Shown here: one piece after another, positions 8,254 to 15,979 of the stretch
Numbering within the stretch: the stretch's first letter is position 1
How the letters are laid out: each line of letters opens with the position of its first letter
DNA from: Cohnella sp. OV330
Lineage (GTDB): Bacteria > Bacillota > Bacilli > Paenibacillales > Paenibacillaceae
NCBI RefSeq assembly: GCF_900112065.1
Contig: NZ_FOKE01000004.1
Span: forward strand, 558,001-622,000
Direction of reading: 5' to 3'
DNA: 64,000 bases
Program-made: the position numbers and the translations under genes
The notes under the pieces: generated by a model
Told to the model about the DNA's origin: nothing
The model's input: only the letters and a program-made list of their open reading frames with translations
The model's database searches: none

Positions 8254-9333
8254 TCAGACGCGAATCGCTTGGTCCTGCGCGACCAGGCAGAGCTCCGCCG
8301 CCTTGAAGGCATGCGCCTGCGTCATCGCCCGCTCGGTCCGATGGATGCAATCCAGGATCAGCTCGCCGAAAAACGGAAAGCCGACCTTGCCGCCTACCGC
8401 TTCGTGGAATTCCCCGTCCCGGTTGACCAAGTACACATGGTCGCCGGACCTGTCGCGCGCGATATCGACGTATTTACGGAGCTCGATGTAGCCCTCGGTG
8501 CCGAGAATCGTCGTGCGGCCGTCCCCCCACGTGCCGAGGCCGTCCGGCGTCAGCCAGTCGACGCGGAAGTACTGCGTGGCCCCGTTTTCTCCGACGAGCG
8601 TCGCATCTCCGAAATCCTCCAGCTCCGGATATGCCGGATTCGCGTAATTCGACACCTTGCTGTGCAGCACCTTCGCGTCGGCGCAGCCGGCGTAATAAAG
8701 AAATTGCTCGATCTGATGGCTGCCGATGTCGCACAGGATGCCGCCGTACTTTTCTTTTTGAAAAAACCACTCCGGCCGCGAAGCCGCGTTCAGCCGATGC
8801 GGACCGAGCCCGATCACCTGGAGCACGCGTCCGATCGCGCCGTCCCGAACGAGCTGTCCCGCGTAGACGCCCGCTTCCGAATGGATGCGCTCGCTGTAAT
8901 AAACCATGTACTTGCGGCCCGTCTCCGCCGCTTTCCGCCGCGCGGACGCAAGCTGCGCCAGCGTCGTGAACGGCGACTTGTCCGTGAAGTAGTCCTTGCC
9001 GGCGTCCATGACGCGCAAGCCCAGCGCGCACCGCTCGGAAGGCACCGCCGCCGCCGCGACGAGCCGGATCTCCGGATCGTCTAAGATTTCGGATTCGTTA
9101 TCCGCGATCCTGACCCCCGGGAAAGACTTTGCGAAGCGCTCGGCCTTCTCCCGGTCGCGGTCGTACGCCCACTTCAGCGTCGCGCCGGCCTCCGTCAATC
9201 CGTTCGCCATGCCGTAAATATGGCCATGGTCGAGCGACATCGCCGCGAACGCGAACTCGCCCGGCGAGACGACAGGACTCGGTTTTCCCTTCGGCGCATA
9301 ATTCATGCCGTCGCTTTTTTGCGTATCGCTCAC
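8254..9333 (-). CDS. Gfo/Idh/MocA family oxidoreductase (second of pair)
   Basis: A 359-aa NAD(P)-dependent sugar or inositol dehydrogenase-type protein. The N-terminal Rossmann half contains SLDHGHIYGMANGLTEAGA, and FTDKSPFTTLAQL corresponds to the conserved EKP-type motif with Asp-Lys-Ser instead of Glu-Lys-Pro. CDIGSHQIEQFLYYAG is the typical substrate-domain motif with the conserved His. It overlaps the other Gfo/Idh gene by 4 bp and is the last gene before the terminator. The pair and the TIM-barrel isomerase probably oxidise and epimerise a sugar or polyol; the substrate cannot be read from sequence. Confidence 0.9.
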   Translation of the reverse strand: MSDTQKSDGMNYAPKGKPSPVVSPGEFAFAAMSLDHGHIYGMANGLTEAGATLKWAYDRDREKAERFAKSFPGVRIADNESEILDDPEIRLVAAAAVPSERCALGLRVMDAGKDYFTDKSPFTTLAQLASARRKAAETGRKYMVYYSERIHSEAGVYAGQLVRDGAIGRVLQVIGLGPHRLNAASRPEWFFQKEKYGGILCDIGSHQIEQFLYYAGCADAKVLHSKVSNYANPAYPELEDFGDATLVGENGATQYFRVDWLTPDGLGTWGDGRTTILGTEGYIELRKYVDIARDRSGDHVYLVNRDGEFHEAVGGKVGFPFFGELILDCIHRTERAMTQAHAFKAAELCLVAQDQAIRV

Positions 9334-10493
9334 GATCCGTAGCTCCCTTCCGTACTGAAGACTGCGCCGGTCCCCGTCTTATGCCGCGATGCGGCTGCGC
9401 GCTTGTTCAGCTCCGCGAGGAACAAGTCCTCGTCCGGCGGCATGTCGACCGTTCGCTCGAGCCAGCTGGACAGATGCATCGCGTTGGACAGCTCGAGGCT
9501 GCGAATTCCCTCCGCGCCGTCCGCCGTAAGCGGCGTGCCGTTCAGGATGCGTCCCGCGAAGGCGGCGATGACGCCGAGATGCTGCGGATTTTCTCCCTCG
9601 GCGGCAATCTCGCTCGCCGTCCAGGACGGGCGCTCGAAGCCGCCGACGTTTTTGTCGAAGCAGAATTCGCGCTCGTTGCGGTCGAGCTTGTAAAGCGTCA
9701 GCTTGTCATGCTCGCAGACGAGCTTGCCCCACTCGAGCGTGATCTCGAGCCGGTTCGTGCCCGGGCAATCCGCCGTGCTCGTCACGAAAACGCCGGTCGC
9801 GCCGTTCTCGAACTCGAGATACGCGGTGACGTCGTCCTCGACCTCGATATCGTGCCATTTCCCGTTATGGCAAAAGGCGCGCACGCGGCTCGGCATGCCG
9901 CAAATCCATTGGAGCAGGTCGAGGTTGTGCGGACATTGGTTGAGCAGCACCCCGCCGCCTTCGCCGGCCCAGGTCGCCCGCCAACTGCCCGAATCATAGT
10001 AAACCTGCGTCCGGTACCAATCCGTAATGATCCAGTTGACGCGCTTGACGGCGCCAAGCTCGCCGCCGTTCACCAGCTCGTGCATTTTGCGATATACGGG
10101 GTTCGTCCGCTGGTTGAACATCATCGCGAACACGACGCCGCTCGCCGCAGCCCGTTCGTTCATCTCCCGCACCTGCTTGGCGTAGACGCCCGCAGGCTTC
10201 TCGCACAGCACGTGCAGGCCGCGCTCGAACGCCTTGATCGCAAGTTCCGGATGCTCGTAGTGCGGCGTCGCGATCAACACGGCGTCGCACAGCCCGCTGT
10301 CCATCAGCGCCTCCGGAGAATCGAACAGCGCGGTCTGCGCAGGCAGGTACGCTTTGGCCTGCTCGAGCCGATCCGGTTCGCGCTCGGCCACCGCGGCCAG
10401 CAACACGTCCCGAACGGCGCCCGCCGCTATATTTTTCGCATGCGAGGATCCCATGTTCCCCATGCCGATGATGCCAAGCTTCAGCTGCTTCAT
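9330..10493 (-). CDS. Gfo/Idh/MocA family oxidoreductase (first of pair)
   Basis: A 387-aa protein with the dinucleotide motif GIIGMGNMGSSHAKNI at residues 8-23, the EKP motif in HVLCEKPAGVYAKQ and the conserved NQCPHNLDLLQWICG with the catalytic His/Asp region. It is clearly paralogous to the next gene but more canonical in the EKP motif. An AAGGGAG site precedes ATG 10493. It lies 31 bp downstream of the sugar isomerase gene and overlaps the second dehydrogenase by 4 bp, so the three form one operon controlled by the divergent AraC at 11433. Confidence 0.92.
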   Translation of the reverse strand: MKQLKLGIIGMGNMGSSHAKNIAAGAVRDVLLAAVAEREPDRLEQAKAYLPAQTALFDSPEALMDSGLCDAVLIATPHYEHPELAIKAFERGLHVLCEKPAGVYAKQVREMNERAAASGVVFAMMFNQRTNPVYRKMHELVNGGELGAVKRVNWIITDWYRTQVYYDSGSWRATWAGEGGGVLLNQCPHNLDLLQWICGMPSRVRAFCHNGKWHDIEVEDDVTAYLEFENGATGVFVTSTADCPGTNRLEITLEWGKLVCEHDKLTLYKLDRNEREFCFDKNVGGFERPSWTASEIAAEGENPQHLGVIAAFAGRILNGTPLTADGAEGIRSLELSNAMHLSSWLERTVDMPPDEDLFLAELNKRAAASRHKTGTGAVFSTEGSYGS

Positions 10494-10524
10494 CTAAAAA
10501 CGCTCCCTTGTCCGGTATTGGCTG

Positions 10525-11283
10525 TCAGCGATATCCGAGCGCTGCGAGATTGCGATAGCTGGTCTCCAGGCAATCGAACGGACTGCCCTCGCACGTATCC
10601 TGTTCGACCAGCAGATATTCGGTCGTGCCCGCCCGCTTGATCGCTTCCAGAATCGCGGGGAAGTTCATGTTGCCCGCCATGACGGGCGCCATGACCTGCT
10701 CCATGCCCCGAACGTCCATATCCTTGAGATGGACGCAGTGAATGCGGTCGGCGAGCTTCGCGATCCACTCGCAGACGTCCGCGCCTGCGGCTTGTACCCA
10801 GTACGTGTCGAGCGTGATGCCCATCTCCTGCGGCGAGAAGTCTTCGATCAGCCGCTCGATCAGCCGCTTGCCGCCGATTTTCTGCCATTCGAAGTTGTGG
10901 TTGTGATACATGAACAGCTTGCCGGAATCGGCGATCGCGGCCGCGGCCTTGCGGAAGTCCCGGGCGAAATATTCGTACCATTCCGTCGTCCGGTACTTTT
11001 CGGCGAGCGCGCCGAGACCGATATATTTGCAACCCAGAATTTCGTGCTCCCGGATGAGCGCCTCGGTATCGTTCAGCAGGCGGTCAGCGCTTACATGCGT
11101 CAGCGCGATCGTCAGGCCCAGCTCGTCGCATACGCGCCTCAGCGTCTCCGGGGGGATGCTGCCCATCGCCGACACCTGGATCGACGTATACCCGATTTTT
11201 GCAATCCTCTCAAGCGATCTGCGAATGTCCGTCTCCGTCTGGAGATAGGATCTTACGGTGTACAGCTGAGCGCCCAACTTCAT
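10525..11283 (-). CDS. Sugar phosphate isomerase/epimerase (xylose-isomerase-like TIM barrel)
   Basis: A 252-aa AP endonuclease 2/xylose isomerase-like TIM-barrel protein. Metal-ligand regions are visible: FMYHNHNFEW, MGITLDTYWVQ, HCVHLKDMD and the terminal YLLVEQDTCEG. It starts at ATG 11283 after GAGGAGG and is the first gene of the operon with two Gfo/Idh dehydrogenases. Similar trios interconvert and oxidise inositols, or 3-keto-glycosides and other sugars. The exact substrate is unknown. A minus-strand -10-like TATACT at 11338-11333 lies 50 bases upstream with no good -35, as expected for an AraC-activated promoter. Confidence 0.88.
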   Translation of the reverse strand: MKLGAQLYTVRSYLQTETDIRRSLERIAKIGYTSIQVSAMGSIPPETLRRVCDELGLTIALTHVSADRLLNDTEALIREHEILGCKYIGLGALAEKYRTTEWYEYFARDFRKAAAAIADSGKLFMYHNHNFEWQKIGGKRLIERLIEDFSPQEMGITLDTYWVQAAGADVCEWIAKLADRIHCVHLKDMDVRGMEQVMAPVMAGNMNFPAILEAIKRAGTTEYLLVEQDTCEGSPFDCLETSYRNLAALGYR

Positions 11284-11432
11284 CGGTTACGACTTCCTCC
11301 TCGTCATTCGTGCCGGATTTGTGATACCTTTAAGTATAGTGATTCGGAAGCGCGCATCCATTGTGAAAAGCACGACTGACATTGCGAATATAGCGGTGTT
11401 GAATGGACGCTTAGCGAGGACGGGGTGAAAAA

Positions 11433-12317
11433 ATGGGTAACATTTCGCAGCTGTACACCGAATCCGTTTACTTTCACCATGGCCTGGACCGACGCAGAAC
11501 CGATGCTTACGCGCTGCATTGCCACCCCTTTTACGAGCTCTTCTACTTCGTAGAAGGCGAAGCGAGCTATCTTGTCGAAGGCGTCGATTACGTGCCGCAG
11601 CCGCACAGCCTGCTGTTGATTTCCCCTAACGTGTTTCACGGCGTGAAGGTCGAGAGCGACCGCCCTTACGAACGGTACGCGGTCCACTTCGAGCCGGCCA
11701 TCCTGTCTCTGGAGGAACGCGCCTTGCTGCTTTCGCCGTTTCGCGAAGCCGCCGGACCGGATGACATTTATTTGACCCATGCCGACCGGTTCGGCATGCG
11801 CGACTTTTTCGAGCAGCTCATGGCTTGCGCGGGGATGAGCGACGAGATCCGGGACCTGTCGCTGCGGATTCGCCTCGGCGCGCTGCTGTCTCAGCTGCTC
11901 CATATGAGCCGTACGATCCATCGCGCCGAAGGCGAGGAGCGTCCGAGGCAGACCGTCGAGCGCATCATCGCCTACCTGAACGCCCATATCGCCGAAGACA
12001 TCTCCCTGGACGAGCTGTCCGCCCGCTTTTTCGTCAGCAAGCATCATTTGAACAAAATATTCCGCAAAGCGACCGGTACGACCGTCGGCAACTACGTCAT
12101 CCATAAACGCGTCGCGCTCGCCAGGCAGCTCATGATGCAGGGCGAGACCGCGAGCGCCGCGTCCCTGAACGCAGGCTTCGGCCATTATTCCTCCTTCTTT
12201 CGCGCCTACCGCAATATTTACGGGCACGCGCCCACCGAACGCGGAACCATGCAGATGGGCGGCGACGAGCAAGCCGCCGGCGCGGCCGCGGACGACATCG
12301 CGATTGCGCGCGTTTGA
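11433..12317 (+). CDS. AraC family transcriptional regulator
   Basis: A 294-aa regulator with an N-terminal cupin sensor (about residues 15-100, including HCHPFYELFYFVEGEA) and two C-terminal helix-turn-helix motifs (about 185-285, including SVSKHHLNKIFRKATGTT-type sequence). It is divergent from the isomerase/Gfo-Idh operon with a 149-bp shared intergenic region, so it most likely controls that operon. Its last 20 residues are Ala/Asp-rich and probably disordered. Inducer unknown. Confidence 0.9.
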   Translation: MGNISQLYTESVYFHHGLDRRRTDAYALHCHPFYELFYFVEGEASYLVEGVDYVPQPHSLLLISPNVFHGVKVESDRPYERYAVHFEPAILSLEERALLLSPFREAAGPDDIYLTHADRFGMRDFFEQLMACAGMSDEIRDLSLRIRLGALLSQLLHMSRTIHRAEGEERPRQTVERIIAYLNAHIAEDISLDELSARFFVSKHHLNKIFRKATGTTVGNYVIHKRVALARQLMMQGETASAASLNAGFGHYSSFFRAYRNIYGHAPTERGTMQMGGDEQAAGAAADDIAIARV

Positions 12318-12410
12318 ACGGTATCCCTTTCGGTCAGGAACGAGATGCAGCGCTTGCGATAGCGCCCCGCCGCGACGAGCGGTTTAGGTTGCTCGGAGGC
12401 GCTCCTGCGC

Positions 12411-12522
12411 GAAGGGGATATCGTTAAAACGACTGCGGAATGCCAATTTCCTATTGGAAGGGGATATCGTTAAAACGACTGAGGAATGCCTGTTGCCTGC
12501 TGGAAGGGGATATCGTTAAAAC
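12411..12522. repeat. Tandem 46-bp repeat, 2.4 copies, in a gene-free gap
   Basis: The segment beginning AAGGGGATATCGTTAAAACG occurs at 12411, 12457 and 12503, exactly 46 bases apart. Copies 1 and 2 stay similar across the unit; copy 3 diverges after about 20 bases. Each copy contains the dyad TCGTT-AA-AACGA. The 46-bp period is not a multiple of three, so it is not a coding repeat. The gap 12318-12633 otherwise holds only a terminator. Confidence 0.85.
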
Positions 12523-12580
12523 GGCGAAAAGCTGCCGTTCTGCCGGCAAGCTTGTCGCCGAAGCCGGCTTCGCGCAAGCG

Positions 12581-12616
12581 AAAAGCGGACCCGCGAATTC
12601 ATGCGGGTCCGCTTTT
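12581..12616. terminator. Bidirectional Rho-independent terminator
   Basis: AAAAGCGGACCCGC and GCGGGTCCGCTTTT form a 14-base perfect stem around an 8-base loop, with T/A runs on both sides. It separates the AraC gene from the minus-strand nanE remnant. Confidence 0.85.
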
Positions 12617-12633
12617 ACATGCTTCGCTGCGCA

Positions 12634-12924
12634 TCAGGTACGGATCGCTTCGACGAATCTGCGCGTAATCTCGTTGGGCCGTGTGATGGCTCCGCCGACG
12701 ACGGTCGAATAGGCGCCGAGCTCGAGGCAGCGCTGCAGCATCTCCGGCGTCAGCACGTTGCCTTCGGCGATGACGGGTGCCGTGACCGCCTGAACGACTT
12801 CCCGCAGGAAACGAAAGTCGTCCGCGTAGAGCTTGCCGCCTGCCGTATGGAGCGTATAACCGTGCAAAGTGGTGCCGACGCAATCGAAGCCCAGCGATTG
12901 CGCGCGCAATGCCTCGGCTACCGT
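12634..12924 (-). pseudogene. C-terminal remnant of N-acetylmannosamine-6-phosphate 2-epimerase (nanE)
   Basis: About 97 codons match the C-terminal part of NanE: GFDCVGTTLHGYT, APVIAEGNVLTPE and GAYSTVVGGAITRPNEITRRFVEAI. NanE is normally about 220-235 aa, so more than half is missing. Upstream in the same frame the sequence loses similarity and meets a stop near 12975. No NanE N terminus appears in the other frames before the next gene's stop at 12977. I infer a deletion remnant, possibly formed when the neighbouring flavoprotein gene arrived. There is no convincing start codon or ribosome binding site. Confidence 0.75.
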
Positions 12925-12976
12925 CCCTAGCGGATAAGATGCTTGCGATGACGATGGCGAGGCGGTCGTCTTTCAC

Positions 12977-14404
12977 CTATGCTTCTACGGATCGGCGCGG
13001 CCATTCGCCGACGAATTCTTGAACGTCGTAAGCGTAAAAACGGCCCAGCGTCTCGTCGCGGTCGTCAAGGAACAGCTGGTCGGCCAGCGCGGAGACGAGT
13101 CTCGGAATACCGTACTTCATGCCGGACAGCGCCGAAGCGGAGATGCCGCAGCTGATAAGCGCGGAATAGTTAAAGGTAAAAAGTCCGTGCAGCGTCGCCT
13201 TGCCGGCTTCGTCGCGGCTCGTGAAGGCGAATCCAGGCGTCAGGTAGGGGTGCGCGTCCAGCAGCGGGCTCGCAAGTTCGGCCGGCGCCGCGTACAGGTC
13301 GCTCCAGCGGGCGATATGCCGCTCGACGCGCGCGAGCTCGGGGCGCAGCGCCGGATCGGTGAGCAGGCCGGTGCTGACGATGAGGAAGTCGAAGCGATGC
13401 TCGCCCTGCGGCGTCGTCACGATCGCGCCGTCCCCTTCGGGCCGCACCGCGAGCCACGGCGCGCCGAGATGCAGCGCGAAGCCGGGCCAGGCGCTCGCGC
13501 GCTCGAACGTATCGTTGGTCGGCGGCTGGTTAAACTTGAAAAAGTGCGAGATGACCGCATATTTGTCCGCGTCCGGCAGCGCCGGGAAGCGCTCGATCAT
13601 GCCCGAGCCCTCCATCTGGCGGATCGGGTTGACGCGCGGCAGCGCCCGGCGGCGGACGAATACATGCGCCTCGGCAACGCCTGCGCCGAGCGCGAAGTTG
13701 GCATTGTCGAAGGCGGATGCGCCGCCGCCGAGCACGGCGATCTTTTTGCCGCGAAGCGCCGCGAAGTCGATCGCCTGCGACGTATGCGCGTAGAGATGCG
13801 GCGGCAGGCTGTCCGCGATCATCGGCGGCACATGCCATTCGCCGCCGCCCTGGATGCCCGTGGCCAGCACGACCTTGCGGGCGAGCACCGCAGGCGATGG
13901 CGCGCCCGCGCCTTCGAGATGCAGACGATGGAGCCCTTCGCCCGCAGGCTCCACTAGCTTCAGCTTCGTCTCGTTGACGACGGGCAGATTCAGCGTCTTG
14001 CGGTACCAGCGCAGGTAGTTCATCCAGTCGCCGCGCGGAATTTTGTCGATCCGCTCCCAGCCCTCAGCACCAAACTGCGCTTCCCACCAGGAACGGAACG
14101 TCAGCGACGGCACGCCCAGATCGATCGAGGTGAGATGCTTGGGCGTCCGCAGCGTCATCATCCGGGCATACGTCTCCCACGGGCCTTCCGCGCCTTCGGG
14201 ATTCTCGTCGACGATCAGAATATTATAGATCCGCTCGCGCAAGAGGCCGAAAGCGATCCCTAATCCGCTCTGCCCGCCGCCGACGATGACCGCGTCGTAG
14301 ACGTGGCCTTCCGGATGCGCCATCGGACGGACCCAGGTCGCTCCGCCGAACGCCAGATAGGCAAGATCGGTTTTCACGCGCTCGTTCAACGCTTCAAGGC
14401 TCAT
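12977..14404 (-). CDS. FAD/NAD(P)-binding flavoprotein monooxygenase
   Basis: A 475-aa class B-type flavoprotein. The FAD motif DAVIVGGGQSGLGIAFGLL lies at about residues 38-56, VVLATGIQGGGEW marks the ATG-containing linker motif, and a second Rossmann motif IAVLGGGASAFDNA at about residue 218 would bind NAD(P)H. It starts at ATG 14404 after GGGAGG. The family includes N- and S-oxygenases and Baeyer-Villiger-like enzymes; the full BVMO fingerprint was not found, so the substrate stays open. It is transcribed alone. A nanE remnant lies directly downstream. Confidence 0.82.
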   Translation of the reverse strand: MSLEALNERVKTDLAYLAFGGATWVRPMAHPEGHVYDAVIVGGGQSGLGIAFGLLRERIYNILIVDENPEGAEGPWETYARMMTLRTPKHLTSIDLGVPSLTFRSWWEAQFGAEGWERIDKIPRGDWMNYLRWYRKTLNLPVVNETKLKLVEPAGEGLHRLHLEGAGAPSPAVLARKVVLATGIQGGGEWHVPPMIADSLPPHLYAHTSQAIDFAALRGKKIAVLGGGASAFDNANFALGAGVAEAHVFVRRRALPRVNPIRQMEGSGMIERFPALPDADKYAVISHFFKFNQPPTNDTFERASAWPGFALHLGAPWLAVRPEGDGAIVTTPQGEHRFDFLIVSTGLLTDPALRPELARVERHIARWSDLYAAPAELASPLLDAHPYLTPGFAFTSRDEAGKATLHGLFTFNYSALISCGISASALSGMKYGIPRLVSALADQLFLDDRDETLGRFYAYDVQEFVGEWPRRSVEA

Positions 14405-14632
14405 CGGGATCCTCCCTTTCCTAGGCGAACGAATGGATCTGGATCGCCGATTATGTCACTATTGCAAACATCTCTTGTTAGCTTATTCCTATCTTAGCGT
14501 CTTCGGCTGGCGATGGACAGTGCGGAGCGACAAGGATTGTAAGGATCGCTAAATTTCGTTTGACGCATTGTACGCGATCACGAGCAATGCACCGAGACAG
14601 CATGTCCGCGTCGAGGCCGATGCAAAGAAAAC

Positions 14633-14666
14633 GACACCCGGGACGGGATTAGCCCGTTCAGGTGCC
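14633..14666 (-). terminator. Probable terminator of the esterase gene; rest of gap 14405-14706 empty
   Basis: On the minus strand an imperfect hairpin with inner stem ACGGG/CCCGT and outer GCACC/GGTGTC is followed by GTTTTCTTT. It lies 40 bases after the CE15-like gene. I see no gene or other clear signal in the remaining 300-bp gap. Confidence 0.5.
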
Positions 14667-14706
14667 GTATCTATAACGCGCCGTATGGCCTCGGAACTTC
14701 TAAGAA

Positions 14707-15816
14707 TCACTTCAACGCGCCTGCATCCGCAAAGTCCATGAACCGATCCCAATCGTACGCCGTCAGGTCGTGGCCGCCGCTGCGCAGATGATAGCCCATC
14801 CGCTCTCCGAACAGCGGCGATTCCGGCGCCGGGAAACTTGCATCCCCCAAACCCTTATAGCCGTACAGCCGGTACGCCGGGGAGGCCTCTATAAGCGACG
14901 CGAACTCCGATGCGGGATCCGCCCACTCGTCCTGCACGGCGCTCGCTACGTACACGGAGCGCGGCGCGATCGCCGCGAGCAGCATGTGCTGGTCGACGGG
15001 CAGCGCCTCCTCGCGGCCGTTGAAGGATTTATAATTGCCGTTGAACCAGTGCGGGAACCGCTCGTTGATCGCTTGGATCGTCTCGCCGCGCTTGCCTCTC
15101 GACAGCGCGGCCCCCGTGCTGCCGGATTCGTTGCTCACGACCAGCGCGAAGCGCTCGTCCAGGGCCCCGGCCCAGAGCGCGGTTTTGCCGCCCCTGGAAT
15201 GCCCCGCGACGGCGACCCGGCCGGCATCGAGGTCCGGGTCCGTCGCCAAATAATCCATTGCGCGGCGCGCCGCCCATGCCCAGGCTGCGATCGTAGCCCA
15301 AGCATCCTTCGGGCGTTCGCCGTCGTATTCGTCGAAGATGCCGTGCACCCCGTTGCGATGGCCCTCGTCGACGTCCGGATCCGCATCCTCGAGGTCGAGC
15401 GCGGCCGCCGCGTATCCCCGGGCGACGATCCGCTCCGCGGGCCAGAACATGGAGATGGCGCGCCGCTCCGGATCCAACTCCGTGACTCCCCGATTGTTGA
15501 GAAACAAGAAGGAAGGATAAGGCCCTTTTCCCTCGCTCGGGACGAAAAGCACCAGGCGGATCTTCCCCGTCCCTCCCGGGCCTTCGAAGCGAATCTCGAC
15601 CTGCTTGCGGACTGCGGCGCCGTTCATCGTGCCCGGCGTGACGACGGTCTCAAAAATCTGGGATGCCGGCCGATCGACCGGTTCTCTGCCGTATACGTAC
15701 GTGCGGAACAATTCCAAAATTTCGGGTCGCCTCGTGTTATGCCACTCCTCGACCGTCTTGATCGCGTTCCCGTTTAATCCCTTGAGAACATCCGGTAACC
15801 CGCGCTCATCCGTCAT
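14707..15816 (-). CDS. CE15-like glucuronoyl esterase family alpha/beta hydrolase
   Basis: A 369-aa alpha/beta hydrolase. ATG 15816 is chosen because GGAGAAGG sits just upstream; an ATG 15 bases earlier lies on top of another purine run. The nucleophile elbow GHSRGGK (Ser207) matches the CE15 GCSRxGK motif with His replacing Cys. The following SNESGSTGAALSRG supplies the family Glu (about E230), and GGHDLT near the C terminus supplies the catalytic His. CE15 enzymes cleave 4-O-methylglucuronoyl esters linking xylan to lignin. This protein lacks a signal peptide, so it would act inside the cell on imported oligosaccharides or on a different ester. Monocistronic between two terminators. Confidence 0.75.
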   Translation of the reverse strand: MTDERGLPDVLKGLNGNAIKTVEEWHNTRRPEILELFRTYVYGREPVDRPASQIFETVVTPGTMNGAAVRKQVEIRFEGPGGTGKIRLVLFVPSEGKGPYPSFLFLNNRGVTELDPERRAISMFWPAERIVARGYAAAALDLEDADPDVDEGHRNGVHGIFDEYDGERPKDAWATIAAWAWAARRAMDYLATDPDLDAGRVAVAGHSRGGKTALWAGALDERFALVVSNESGSTGAALSRGKRGETIQAINERFPHWFNGNYKSFNGREEALPVDQHMLLAAIAPRSVYVASAVQDEWADPASEFASLIEASPAYRLYGYKGLGDASFPAPESPLFGERMGYHLRSGGHDLTAYDWDRFMDFADAGALK

Positions 15817-15937
15817 ATCGTCCTTCTCCATCCTCTCCAGAATGTGTAAACCGGTACGAGGCCCCGATATTGCTTCAGTAATAGAACCGACGATTCATTT
15901 GCCATTTTATAATAGCGCTTTCTTCGGGCAAATTAAA

Positions 15938-15966
15938 ACCGCTTCCCCCAAAAAAAGGGAAGCGGT
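15938..15966 (-). terminator. Terminator of the GH42 gene
   Basis: ACCGCTTCCC and GGGAAGCGGT pair perfectly around a short A-rich loop. The minus strand continues TTTTAATTT. It lies 14 bases after the beta-galactosidase stop. Confidence 0.85.
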
Positions 15967-15979
15967 CGCGATTCGTATT

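Noticed and set aside
9129..10640. Plus-strand open frame of 503 codons opposite the Gfo/Idh genes
   Set aside because: Antisense shadow of two conserved dehydrogenases; composition and lack of a start site are typical of GC-rich artefacts.
12411..12522. CRISPR array at the 46-bp repeats
   Set aside because: Similarity extends through most of each unit in copies 1 and 2, there are no distinct spacers, and no cas gene is present.
14549..14752. Short minus-strand frame between the esterase and flavoprotein genes
   Set aside because: It overlaps the end of the esterase gene and the probable terminator, and has no start signal or recognisable motif.
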